Assembly: GCA_026413225.1 (NCBI GenBank)
Contig: CM048553.1
Span: 145,817,690 to 145,881,689 of the forward strand
Reading direction: 5' to 3'
Length of the DNA stretch: 64,000 nucleotides
Source: Otis tarda
Taxonomy: Eukaryota; Chordata; Aves; Otidiformes; Otididae
The position numbers were made by a program, and so were the translations under genes. Positions 50,726 through 60,900 of the stretch are shown here, in pieces (position 1 is the first letter of the stretch; each line of letters opens with the position of its first letter). The notes beneath the pieces were generated by a model that did no database searches, was not told the DNA's origin, and saw only the letters and a program-made list of their open reading frames with translations.

Positions 50726-50785
50726 CCATAAGTACTTGAGTACTTATGGAGGTAGATGTCACTACTTAAGGAGGTAGGTGTCACC
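50726..50785. repeat. Near-palindrome joined to a 2 x 22 bp tandem repeat
   Basis: CCATAAGTACT, spacer TG, AGTACTTATGG (50726-50749) is a perfect 11-bp inverted repeat. Its right arm begins a tandem pair, 50742-50763 and 50764-50785, each of the form ACTTA(T/A)GGAGGTAG(A/G)TGTCAC. Confidence 0.85.
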
Positions 50786-53710
50786 TCTCATTGAGATTCA
50801 CATGCTTCCAGCAGTGCGAGATCCTTTGCATGATTATTGTTTTCACCTCACTCACATTTCCTGCAAAATCTGAGGTCACACTGCATAAAAAGTGTAGTAT
50901 TAACACAGATGAAGAACGCTTTCTGAACTACAAAGCACACAGTCCATAACAACGTGGGAGCAGCATCACTGAAAGTCATGTGACATCCAAAGCCCTGATT
51001 ACAAGTTGACAAATCTGAAGTAAGAGCCTGAATGTCCTGCGAGTATATTCATATAAGACCAGGTAGATACGGATTACACTCTATGAGAAAAACAACCAGT
51101 CCTGCTGGTTTCACTTGATAGTGAAATAAAAAACCAAAGAATTACAAAAGGGAAAGGTTAACCTTTGCAGGTAGCATTGAACAGAAGGTCTGTGGCACTC
51201 TCCACTCAACCTGCACTCTGGCCTTGGAGAGGGTTACCCAGACGTTTTTTCTGTTCAGGCTTCATGGTTCAGTGCTGAATGTTTGGGATCAAAGGAACAT
51301 TCCAACAAATTAAGTTAATCAAAGAAAAAAAAGACATTTAGAAATTTCCAAGTACAGTCAAAGAGAAGGCAATTAACTTATGCATTAATGTCCTTGACTA
51401 TTGTATTTTTTTTTTTGGAAGTTGTTCTGGATGCTACCGCAAGTACTATATTATAAAATAATCTGGTTCCTTGTTCTAGTAGTTGAAAACATTCTAGTAA
51501 TTAAAAATGAGCAGTGATAGTCTGCTGGCATACATTCTAGGAGAGCTTAGCAGTTATATCTATTTTGATGACATTTACATTTAATTTGAAAAGTAGTTTA
51601 GGCTGTGAGAAAATATGCCATAATTACCTTGAAAAATTGCAATGCTTCTCTAAGATCAAAAGCACTGGTAAGACAACAATATCCTCACTGCAATGGTGAG
51701 TACTTAAATCATTGCATGCTTCCAAACTTTTAATAGCTGAGGTAAAGTTGTTTGAACATTAAACATTTATATATAGCTGCTCAATGATAGCAGTATAAAT
51801 TATACTGATATAAAAATACAGATCTTTGAGTGTACAGAAACTTAACAAGAGAAATTCATGTCTTGAAGGACATTATGCAGATAGGTATTGGTGGATGGGA
51901 CTGTACACAAAGCTTTCTGATGTGTGAGCCTGGGGGCACACCAGGTCACACATGTACGTATAAAGCACTAGGTTGCTGCCAGACATTTTCTTTCTGCTGA
52001 TTGTTTTCCTTTTCCCCTGCTGCAAATGCCATGCTCCAGGCTGCATTTCATTCCAGGAACCACATGAAGAAACAGGAGGTAGGGGCTATGCAAACGTCCT
52101 CATCTACGACTTGACAAGTCTGCAAATCGTGTGAACAGAGCCAGAAGTTCAACTACCTCTTCCACTCTGTAAATCCCCCTGTATTTAGAAGTCTATAGTT
52201 CTTTTACATGTTTGCTGTGTTAAAATCAACTTAATGCTCAGTGCTGAGAAACTAGCAAAGGCTTGTTGCCCTTTCGCCTACAATTACAGTCTTGGCATAA
52301 TTGTGTCTTTCAGAAAACTGCACCTCTTGCATCTGGCTGAGTATACTGACGCCTCAGAGTGCCTTTATGAATGCTGAGCCCCTACTTAACTCTGATTTAA
52401 TTTATTTAGGTACCTGGAAACCTCTGCAGAAATGACTGTGAATAAACATTGTTTCATTGTAAAATTGCAGTCCTTTCGGAGCAAAAAAGCAACTTCGACC
52501 AGCTAATGTTTACACTAATGTGAGCATATTAATTACAGGAGACTCATTTAGTGTTGAAGGCATTATTATTCACACTTCAAAAATGTTCTTTGACATTTTA
52601 TAGAGTTTTAAAATTGTTGCATTGTAAGTATGTAATACTACTGGATTTGTGTTTAATTCTACTTGTCTGTATCTTATAATATAAAACTAACATTTGGGAA
52701 TGGGTGAAAAATTTCTCCTGGTAAAAAAACCAAAGAATGATAGGGCCTAATTCTTTTCTTCTGAGGTAATTTGAACTCCCTTGTTTAGAGCAAATCAGAA
52801 CCTTGCATGTACAAGGCATATAGGACTGGGCTAAGTAGCACTTAGCAGCAAAATGAGGCACAAAAATTGAGGTCAGTTGCAGTGCTTTTTCTGTCGTTGC
52901 CTAGGTGAGTGTCTTTACCACTGATTTTCCCGTAAGATTTTGTGCATGTAGCTTGGATAATGGGTAAAAGTAATTTTTCTATGTGCCATGTAGCATTCTC
53001 TCTAATGTGACTCATCAGTCTACTGTGCAGAGCAATGATAGCTCAACCAGGTTGATATTTTTAAAGCTAATGAGCCACTGATTAGTATCTGAGTGACTGC
53101 AGCTAACAAGCTATGCTCTCTTCCAGTGATTTATAGTGATGAATTAATTAATATGATCCCAAATTCCATCTTCAGTGAAATACGTGCCTTTCCTGCTAGC
53201 TTCGTAACACTGAGAAACTACTGAATGTGTAGACTGTACATGGAGCTTTAAATGCAATGCTTTATATGTACTTTAAATGCAAAAAGTGAATTAAAAATAT
53301 TATAAGGTGAAAACTGCTAGCAGGATTCTATGTGCATGAAATGTGGAAGGACTAGAGAAATAATATATTTCTCTTATAGTATCTCTAAAGAAATAACATA
53401 TGTTTACTGTTAAGTTTTCCTATATCTCATTGGACAAGCCATGTCATACCCTTTTATGCTGATCTGTAGAAGGCAGGTCTGGAGAGTGTTACCATGATAC
53501 AGAATTTAGGTGCGTCCCAGCAGTAATACCTGTGCATCATCTATTCCATGCTGCTTCCTTACGTACACACTATATGACCTGAAAGCCACACAACTTTACC
53601 ACTAGTGTGAAGGTCACATTCTGAAGGTGAAAAAGAAGGAAGGTTCTTGCTTTTAAAAGTGTAGGTTTAGATTGTCCCCACATTTTTTTTTCCTTTTTTT
53701 CTTCTTTCTT

Positions 53711-54000
53711 CCCTTCCCTTCCCTTCCCTTCCCTTCCCTTCCCTTCCCTTCCCTTCCCTTCCCTTCCCTTCCCTTCCCTTCCCTTCCCTTCCCTTCCCTT
53801 CCCTTCCCTTCCCTTCCCTTCCCTTCCCTTCCCTTCCCTTCCCTTCCCTTCCCTTCCCTTCCCGCACCTTCCCGCACCTTCCCGCACCTTCCCGCACCTT
53901 CCCGCACCTTCCCGCACCTTCCCGCACCTTCCCTTCCCGCACCTTCCCGCACCTTCCCTTCCCTTCCCGCACCTTCCCGCACCTTCCCGCACCTTCCCTT
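53711..54000. repeat. (CCCTT)n satellite grading into a CCCGCACCTT 10-mer array
   Basis: 290 bp. 53711-53860 is 30 uninterrupted CCCTT units. From 53861 the unit becomes the 10-mer CCCGCACCTT (12 copies: 7 in a row, then 2, then 3) separated by single or double CCCTT units, ending with one CCCTT. The + strand is almost pure pyrimidine in the first half. Each 10-mer adds one CpG. Open frames on both strands across it (for example 53570-53992 antisense) are simply the repeat translated, giving GREGK/SLPFP periodicity. Confidence 0.97.
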
Positions 54001-55831
54001 TTATATTTCCAGTATGATTCTGAAAAGATTTGTGTTTTTGGTAATTCTAAACTGATGCTCATTTCATATTACTAATTTGATAAAGCCATTCTTCTTGCAC
54101 ATCGCTCTGAGAATAATGCAAAAATATCACAAAAAAATATTGAACATCATTCATTACTTTTTGAAGGATTTTCTATTTGTTATACAACTTTTCCCAAATT
54201 TCTGATTTCCTCTACTTTATTATTTATTATTGAAAACTGCATTTACTCTAGCTATGATACTAAAGAATATATTACCATTAACTACTCAGCATTAAGCATC
54301 TGATTAGGATGGTTCCATTTTTGTCTCTTGTGATTCTAAGATTAACTGGAACATTATGGATGATTGATTACGGTATTTTGCAAAGAGAACTTGAGAGCAT
54401 CCGGATGAAATCGGATGTCCTTTATTCAAAGCCATTCTGAGCAACAGCAGTATTTTTCTACAGCAAACATAATAAGAAGTTATTTCATCAAAATTCTCTC
54501 TCGATTTTATTATCAGTTCTAAGGCTTAGAGTATTTTCTTGGTTTAGTTCTTTGGTTCTGGTTCTGAAAAATTAGACACAATTCTGAGCTGTTACTAAAG
54601 AACTTTCTGATTGTTGTGATTTTAGAGAACAGTTTTTAAGAAGATGACTAATAAGAAAATAAAAATAAATTTAACAGATAGTGGAGATTTTCAGTAGTTT
54701 AATTTAAAAACCAAGATCTTTAAACCAAATCCCTTGTTCCTAGGAGCACAATTTTTGAATGTTTGGAGATCTTTAAGGTTTTTATTTCACTGTGTCCACT
54801 AAAATATTTGTTAGGAGATACAAAATTTGTGGAGAAAGGTACATTAAGCATACATATTTTGCTATGTAAAAAATAACTACCTCAGAACAAAATTTCAAAG
54901 CCAGTAAATACTCATATATACCTGAAAGACCACATATTCCCTCTTCTTTCAGAAAATTAATAAAAACATTCTGAATGTTAGGAACAGAGACTGAAATAGA
55001 AGTCTATTTGTGCACATTGCATTCAAGAAGGTGAGAAGCAAAAAGTAATTTGGTTCTATGATGTTGTACAGTAGTGTGACTGAAATAATGCCCCAATCAG
55101 TGCAGTGTCTTGCTGAGAATTAGCCATTTTAGAATTATTTTAACAGAGGCTTGATTTTACTCCATCTTTTCAATGAGGAAAAAAACCCAAACAATTTCAG
55201 TGAATATAAACAGAGTCATGAAATGCCAAGAAGATAGTTGTTCCTTAATGTGCATTATTAAATATTAATCCTATTATTTAGCTCACTGAAAGGCCAGCGA
55301 ACATACGTTACTTAACCTTCTGTAATATAGTTTAGCTTAATTCCTTCTCTCCTCTCTCTTTGAAGATCAGTCATTAGGATATTTTTCTTCCATGTAAAAC
55401 ACTGCACTTCAAATGGGATTATGTTAATTAAATCTACAATGCACAAAACTAAAATTAATAAGACTGCCAGGAAGCCTCCATAACTTATTTTCTTCTTAGT
55501 TCTTCCTCCCTCCCAATATCCCTTTAATGTTTTAATTTTCCCTTTAATAAGTTCTCCTCTGAATTGTTTCCAAGATCTTTGGCATTTTGTTTACGTGACA
55601 AAAATTAGCAAAAAACAAATAAATCCCTATTGCTTGTTACCAAAAGCCTGATCATTAATGTATTTAATCAAGTTGAGCTTAGTATTTTACTGTGCAAATT
55701 TATCCCCTGAAGCTTTTCCAGATTCACAGCCTCAGTTTACGATTCATTTGAACTAGAGAGCATAGAGGACGTCTCACAAAGGTCAGATATCTGAATGCAA
55801 TACATAAATCATACGTATCAGTGTTCCTTGG
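54001..55831. other. Unique AT-rich non-coding DNA
   Basis: No gene or repeat recognised. Confidence 0.5.
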
Positions 55832-56405
55832 TGTACTGGGTCTGGGTGGGATAGAGTTAACTTTCCTCGCAGCAGCTTGCATAGTGCTGTGTTTTGCATT
55901 TATGACCAAAACAGAATTGATAACTCACCAGTGTTTTGGCTGTTGCTGAGCAGGGCTCCCACACCATCAAGGCTTTCTCTTCAACACCCACCCCCAAGGC
56001 CAGTAGGCTGGGTACGTGGAAGACGCTTGGAGGTGATACAGCCAGGACAGCTGACCCAAACTGACCAAGGCGATATTCCATATCATATGACCTCGTGCTC
56101 AGCAATAAAAGCTGAGAGAAAGGAGGAGGAGGGGGAGTGTTTGGGGCTGTGGTATTTGTCTTTTGAAGCAACCCATATGCGTGCTGAGGCCCCCCTTCAC
56201 TGGAAGTGTCTGGACATCTGCCTGCTGATGAGATCTACTGAACTAATTCCTCTTTTTGCTTTGCCTCTGCACACAGCTTTTACTTTACTTAATAGACTGT
56301 CTTTATTTCAACCCATGAGTTTTTTAATCTTATTTTCTCTCCTCTTCTGTTGATGAGGGCAAGTGAGAGAGCAGATGAATGGGGCTCTGGTAGGCAGCCA
56401 TAACA
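55832..56405 (+). mobile_element. Complete ERVL-type solo LTR, TSD CTTGG
   Basis: A 574-bp sense-strand solo LTR. It begins TGTACTGGGTCTGGGTGGGA and ends GGCAGCCATAACA, with an exact CTTGG duplication at 55827-55831 and 56406-56410. The promoter region carries 'gacagctgacccaaactgac' and 'gctcagcaataaaagctgag' (TATA-like ATAAAAG at 56105-56111). The 3' part has 'gactgtctttatttcaaccc' and 'atgagtttt', the blocks seen at 1-293. It contains open frames by chance only (55877-56353). No internal retroviral sequence remains. Confidence 0.93.
56105..56111 (+). promoter_or_regulatory. LTR TATA-like box
   Basis: ATAAAAG after GCTCAGCA, at the core promoter position of this LTR. The same bases also spell AATAAA, so the role is inferred from position. 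Confidence 0.45.
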
Positions 56406-56846
56406 CTTGGAAATGAAGAGTTTCCTGAGAAGATAACCCCTGGACTTAACGAAGTCTGACAATTATATGAACTCAATGGATTTACTGTGAAATTGTCTCA
56501 TGAGTTCTATGCAAAGTCTGCTCCATGGATATCACTAACCTTTTGCACCGGTCTGTGTCAGGGTAGAATATATACTTCAAAACAAAGGAAATATAAAACT
56601 GGCAAACTTCTTGACTTAAGGGGTTATTAATCTTTGCATGAATTAGAAACAGAAAATATCACTGGAGATTTCAGTAGATGCATTTTCTCAGAACAATTAT
56701 TAAAATAAAGGAAGCTTGATTTTGATCACATCATGCTTAAGTAAAATTGAAGAATTTCACTGACATCAGAATTTCATTAGATTTATACTGAACATGTAAG
56801 GAGATAGAAGAACTGAATGAGATTACGTTTGTTATCTGTGCAAGTG
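56406..56846. other. Unique spacer between two sense-strand solo LTRs
   Basis: No gene recognised. It starts with the CTTGG duplication of the left LTR and ends with the AAGTG duplication of the right one. Confidence 0.5.
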
Positions 56847-57011
56847 TGTTCTGGTTTTGTTAAGTGAGGGGGGTGGCCTAAGGTGGTAGCTTCTGTAGGA
56901 AACTGCTAGAAGTTGCTCCCCTTTGTTCAGTGGACTCGTCCGGGCCTAGGGTGGACCAAGACTGAGCCAATTGGTAGCAGAATGTTCCGTGATAATGCCT
57001 CCGCGATAACG

Positions 57012-57018
57012 TATTTAA
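57012..57018 (+). promoter_or_regulatory. LTR TATA box
   Basis: TATTTAA in 'aacgtatttaagaagggg', conserved with the antisense copy at 3463-3469. Confidence 0.6.
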
Positions 57019-57784
57019 GAAGGGGAAAACAGAAAAAAAAAAGAGAAGAGAAGATGTGAAGCAGCTGAGCGGGGGGAGAGAGAGAGATGCACGAGCCTTG
57101 TGGGCCTTGCAGGCCTCACCCTCTGGCCTCTCGCCAGGCAGCCGACTGGGCCTGGCTCAGTCCGGCCCAGCTGCAAGAAGTGGAGAGGAGATGAGAAGTG
57201 AATAAGATGTAAAAAAGATCCTGAGAGACATCTATCAGCCTGTTGTGAGGAACGGCTGCAGAAGCCAAGGTCAGTTCAGAAAGGAGGGGGAGGAGTAATG
57301 TGGTTCCTGACCAAGATTCCCCTGCAGCCTGTGGTGATGACCATGGTGGAGCAGGTTGTCCCCCTGCAGCCCATGGAGGTCCACGGAGGAGCAGAGATCC
57401 ACCTGTAGCCCGTGGAGTACCCCACACCGGAGCAGGTGGAGGCCTGAAAGAGGCTGTGGCCCATGGAGGGCCCGCTGGGACAGCTGTTCTGGAGAGACTG
57501 CACCCCGTGGAAGAGATGACCCACGCCGGAGCAGTTTCATGAAGGACTGTGGCCTGTGGGAGGGACCCCACGATGGAGCAGAGCAGGAATGTGAGGAGTT
57601 CTTCCCCCAACGATGACACAGCGGCATAAAACAACGCATGATGAACTGACCGTGACCCCCATTCCCTCTTCCCCCCTGTGCCGCTCGGGAGGGGGAGGTA
57701 GTAGAGATAATATTAAGCCCGGGAAGAGGGAGGGGTGGGGGGAGGTTATCTTGTTCCCTGTCTCATTCTCCTGCTAGTTTTAGA

Positions 57785-57790
57785 AATAAA
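57785..57790 (+). promoter_or_regulatory. LTR poly(A) signal
   Basis: AATAAA at the U5 side, conserved in position with 2663-2668. It lies 767 bp downstream of the TATA box. Confidence 0.6.
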
Positions 57791-57973
57791 TGAGTATTTT
57801 CCCCCAAGTCGAGTCTGTTTTGCCCATAACGGTAACTTTAAGGATTCTCTCCCCATCCTTATCTCAAACCTTGAGCCTTTTTCCCTATATCATCTCCCCC
57901 TATTTTCTCGGAGGGTGGGGGGAGTGAGAAAGAGACTGCATAGTCTGGTCCCGATCGGGGCTGAACTACGACA

Positions 57974-60900
57974 AAGTGTCGAGTTAATTTTAAAACAAAA
58001 ATAATCTGGATAAATTTGTCTCTAATAGGATTACAAAAAGCGTCATTATGGATGTCTGTGCCATAAATTCAAGTACCACATCAAGTTTTGTTTCAGATTT
58101 TCAATTTAAAAAAAAAGACAAATTGTATTTATTTTTAAAGGAACAAAGAGACAAATCTAGGTAAACATAATACGCTTTTTGTACAATTTGATTAAAACAT
58201 TAACTTTAGCAGTACTGCAAAAATATTTTTGTTTTTTTGAAAAGGAGGGATATTTAAATCAGTTCCTTTTCTTTCTGCAACTCCTGAAGCTTTGAAGAAT
58301 CTGCACATTTTGAAAGTGTAATCAAAACATTACAGAGATGGAACTTGCTCTTCTTTTGTTTCTCTATTAGAATATGGGAAGCGATATTAGCAAAAAGGTG
58401 TTCCTCACCATCTGCAGTGCTGAATCAGCAAGTTAGTGTCTTAGACACAAGGAAGCAATATATCAGTTATGAGACATAGCAATATTTGCATAAAACTCCT
58501 AAAGCACTGTCAGTGTTATTACTTCAAAAACCAACTCCAAAATAACCCAACAAACCAAAAAATTCTGAAAAACACCCCTACGTTTCCAGTTTCTTTTAAA
58601 AATAAATTAGCAGCAACTCTATATATCAGAGTACTATAAATTGGAGATATAGTCTAACTATCTTCCATTAAAACAGTCTGTTTACATATTACAAAAATAC
58701 TGTCATTAATAAAATGCAAGCATTAAAAAAATTCTGAAAGAAATAATCTTTGAAAAATTCAAATATTTTTGGTTTATTTAAATACTGAGCACACTTTATG
58801 TGGGGGAGAGGATTCTTTATTTTTCAGTAGACTGACTGTTAATACGTGGTAATTCAAAAGGCAGAGAACAGTGCTGTGGAGCGTGACTGCAATGCCTGCA
58901 GTTGTTAACTACTGAGATTTTATAGGCAGACAAAACATTATTTCAGCAGTCTTTGTGCTACGTTGCGCCTTCTCATGCCTTGGGGCAGTGCAGGCAGGAA
59001 GGTGGATGGGTAAGTTTTTCTGACCAGTGTTTGATGTATTCAGCTCTCCTAAAAGACTGAAGATACCAACCTACAACCAGTATAAATTACTGAATAAAAT
59101 ATTTTGGTGTGCTTAGGAACATGAAACTGAAAAAAAAGTTTCTAGTCTTTTCCTCTGATTTTGCAGGCATTACCACAGATATACTGAGAAACTACAAACT
59201 GATAGTTGGCTAGAGCATTTTGGCCTGTTGCCTTCAGGCTAGAAGTGTTTCTATATTTTTTGCATGCAGCTAGGTACCTTTCTGCAGCAATTTTGGACTA
59301 ATATGTTGAGCTTAGATTGTGTATCACCCATTAGAACAAGGCATTATTATTAACTGTTTTTTCACAAGGTTTGAGACAAAACAGAAAAAAATCCTGAAGA
59401 AATGTGGAAGAGACTAGGAATGTGAAAATTACTAGTCTGATCTCTAAGCAAGTCTAAACTCATGTTTCAGTCTCTGTCCTCCCATCAGTATTTTTAAAAC
59501 CCCCACAAAACTGAATTTAACTGACTGTGTTTTTTTCCTACACTCAGTGAGTCAGCAGTTGTATCACTTTATGTCAGTATTTGATCCTTTGTTTCCACTC
59601 TGCTTTCTAAAAGACTGAATCTGAAACTTTACATTCTGCCACCACCATAATGAATTTATTTACTGTTCTACATCCCTGAACACTGAGCAACTGCAAGTTT
59701 AATTTCAAGCTCTAGTTGCATTTTACTTTTCAAAAATCTTAAAACATGTAATCTTGAAAGAGTGGCATATTTTCATATTCCTTACTTATGTTGAAAACAT
59801 GCTTCACCAAATTTTTGTTGGGGTATTTTCTAATTTGGTGCTGCAGGAGGCTGGTGAGCTATGCTGCAAAATGCCAGTCACAAACAATTCTTTTGTTCAT
59901 TCCTTTTTTTCCCTTTCTTCTGTTTTTCTTTTGCATAAACTGTCCTCCACTGGGTACAACATAAATAAGCAACATTATTTCAGTGATAGCTTATATCAGC
60001 TTTCATGGGAAGACAAGATATACATATAAAACATATTTTTAAATTTAGTTTTTGTACTTTCTGGGTGTTAAAAGGTACCTGAGCCTATGACCCATAACAA
60101 ACTTGCAAGGGTACACTTGAGTTTTGGGAAAGCCAGTGGATCTTAAACGTGAAAAAGTGTTCTGTAAAACAGGACAGCTCTCTAGCTCACTTGTAAAGTA
60201 ATTCTGATACTACATTTCTTTACTAGCTGATGTAATAATAAAAGAAGATCTGCAGAGAAATTTATGAGCTCAGGAAAGTAAGATTTATTAAAATAATACT
60301 GTTATTTATTATTGCAAGCACTTGAAACAATACAGTAACTTTCTGTCAGAATAGGATTTTTTTTTCCTAAATACATTTTAAGAAAGATTAACACAAATAC
60401 AAAAAGAAAGAAACACATAGAAGAGTCAAGAAAGCTATGGCTAAATAGTTTTATCTCTATTCTAAGAATTTAATAGGGATATTTTCTTAATATGATATCT
60501 CACGCGCATCACAGTTAAAACTTACGCTTGCAAATTGAATAAATGTAATTTTCTATGTCCTGAAAAAGTATGATAATTTCACTACATATCATATTTAGCT
60601 TAAAAAGTGAGGGTAATGTTTAAAAGAAATAAATGAATAATCCTTAATTTGCAAATTAATTCTTTGTAATCTTTTTCATATAGCATACCAATTCATGCTG
60701 TGAATTGCTCCATTGAAAAAATAGTGCTAATTATACTTGTTTTTAACTGCTTAGAACAAACACTAAGAGTTAACAACATAAAAAGCTGTAAACATCTAGC
60801 ACTATTTTTATCCTATGTATTAACTGCCAGAAGGAGGATAATATATTCTGCAAATGACCTTATTGTGATCCAGCCTCCAGAATTTGGCTTTTATTAACAA

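Larger units (their letters stand above)
39968..53710. other. Unique AT-rich non-coding DNA, 13.7 kb
   Basis: The longest stretch without an interspersed repeat I can name, and no gene recognised. Minor repeats at 41695-41742, 44250-44268, 47093-47146, 47330-47473, 49793-49804 (CA) and 50726-50785 are listed separately. 49500-50480 is more GC-rich than its surroundings, with frames of 63-89 codons on both strands but no recognisable product. Confidence 0.5.
56847..57973 (+). mobile_element. Complete solo LTR, long GC-rich class (copy 2), TSD AAGTG
   Basis: An 1127-bp sense-strand solo LTR, the same family as 2484-3643. It begins TGTTCTGGTTTTGTTAAGTG and ends GGGGCTGAACTACGACA, with an exact AAGTG duplication at 56842-56846 and 57974-57978. 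Order of parts: U3 with 'aggaaactgctagaagttgc', TATA box (57012-57018), a purine-rich stretch (57030-57090), the GC-rich minisatellite with CCATGGAGG and GGAGCAG motifs (57330-57600), the poly(A) signal (57785-57790), then U5. Frames across the GC-rich part are open on both strands (57300-57542, 57356-57616, 57116-57634 antisense) but do not stay in one phase between copies. No retroviral genes are present. Confidence 0.94.

Noticed and set aside
53570-54062. Long overlapping open frames (GREGKG / SLPFP peptides) on both strands
   Set aside because: They are the CCCTT/CCCGCACCTT satellite translated. Period 5 cycles all three phases without a stop.
55877-56353. 158-codon + strand frame
   Set aside because: It lies inside the solo LTR at 55832-56405 and spans its promoter and 3' blocks.
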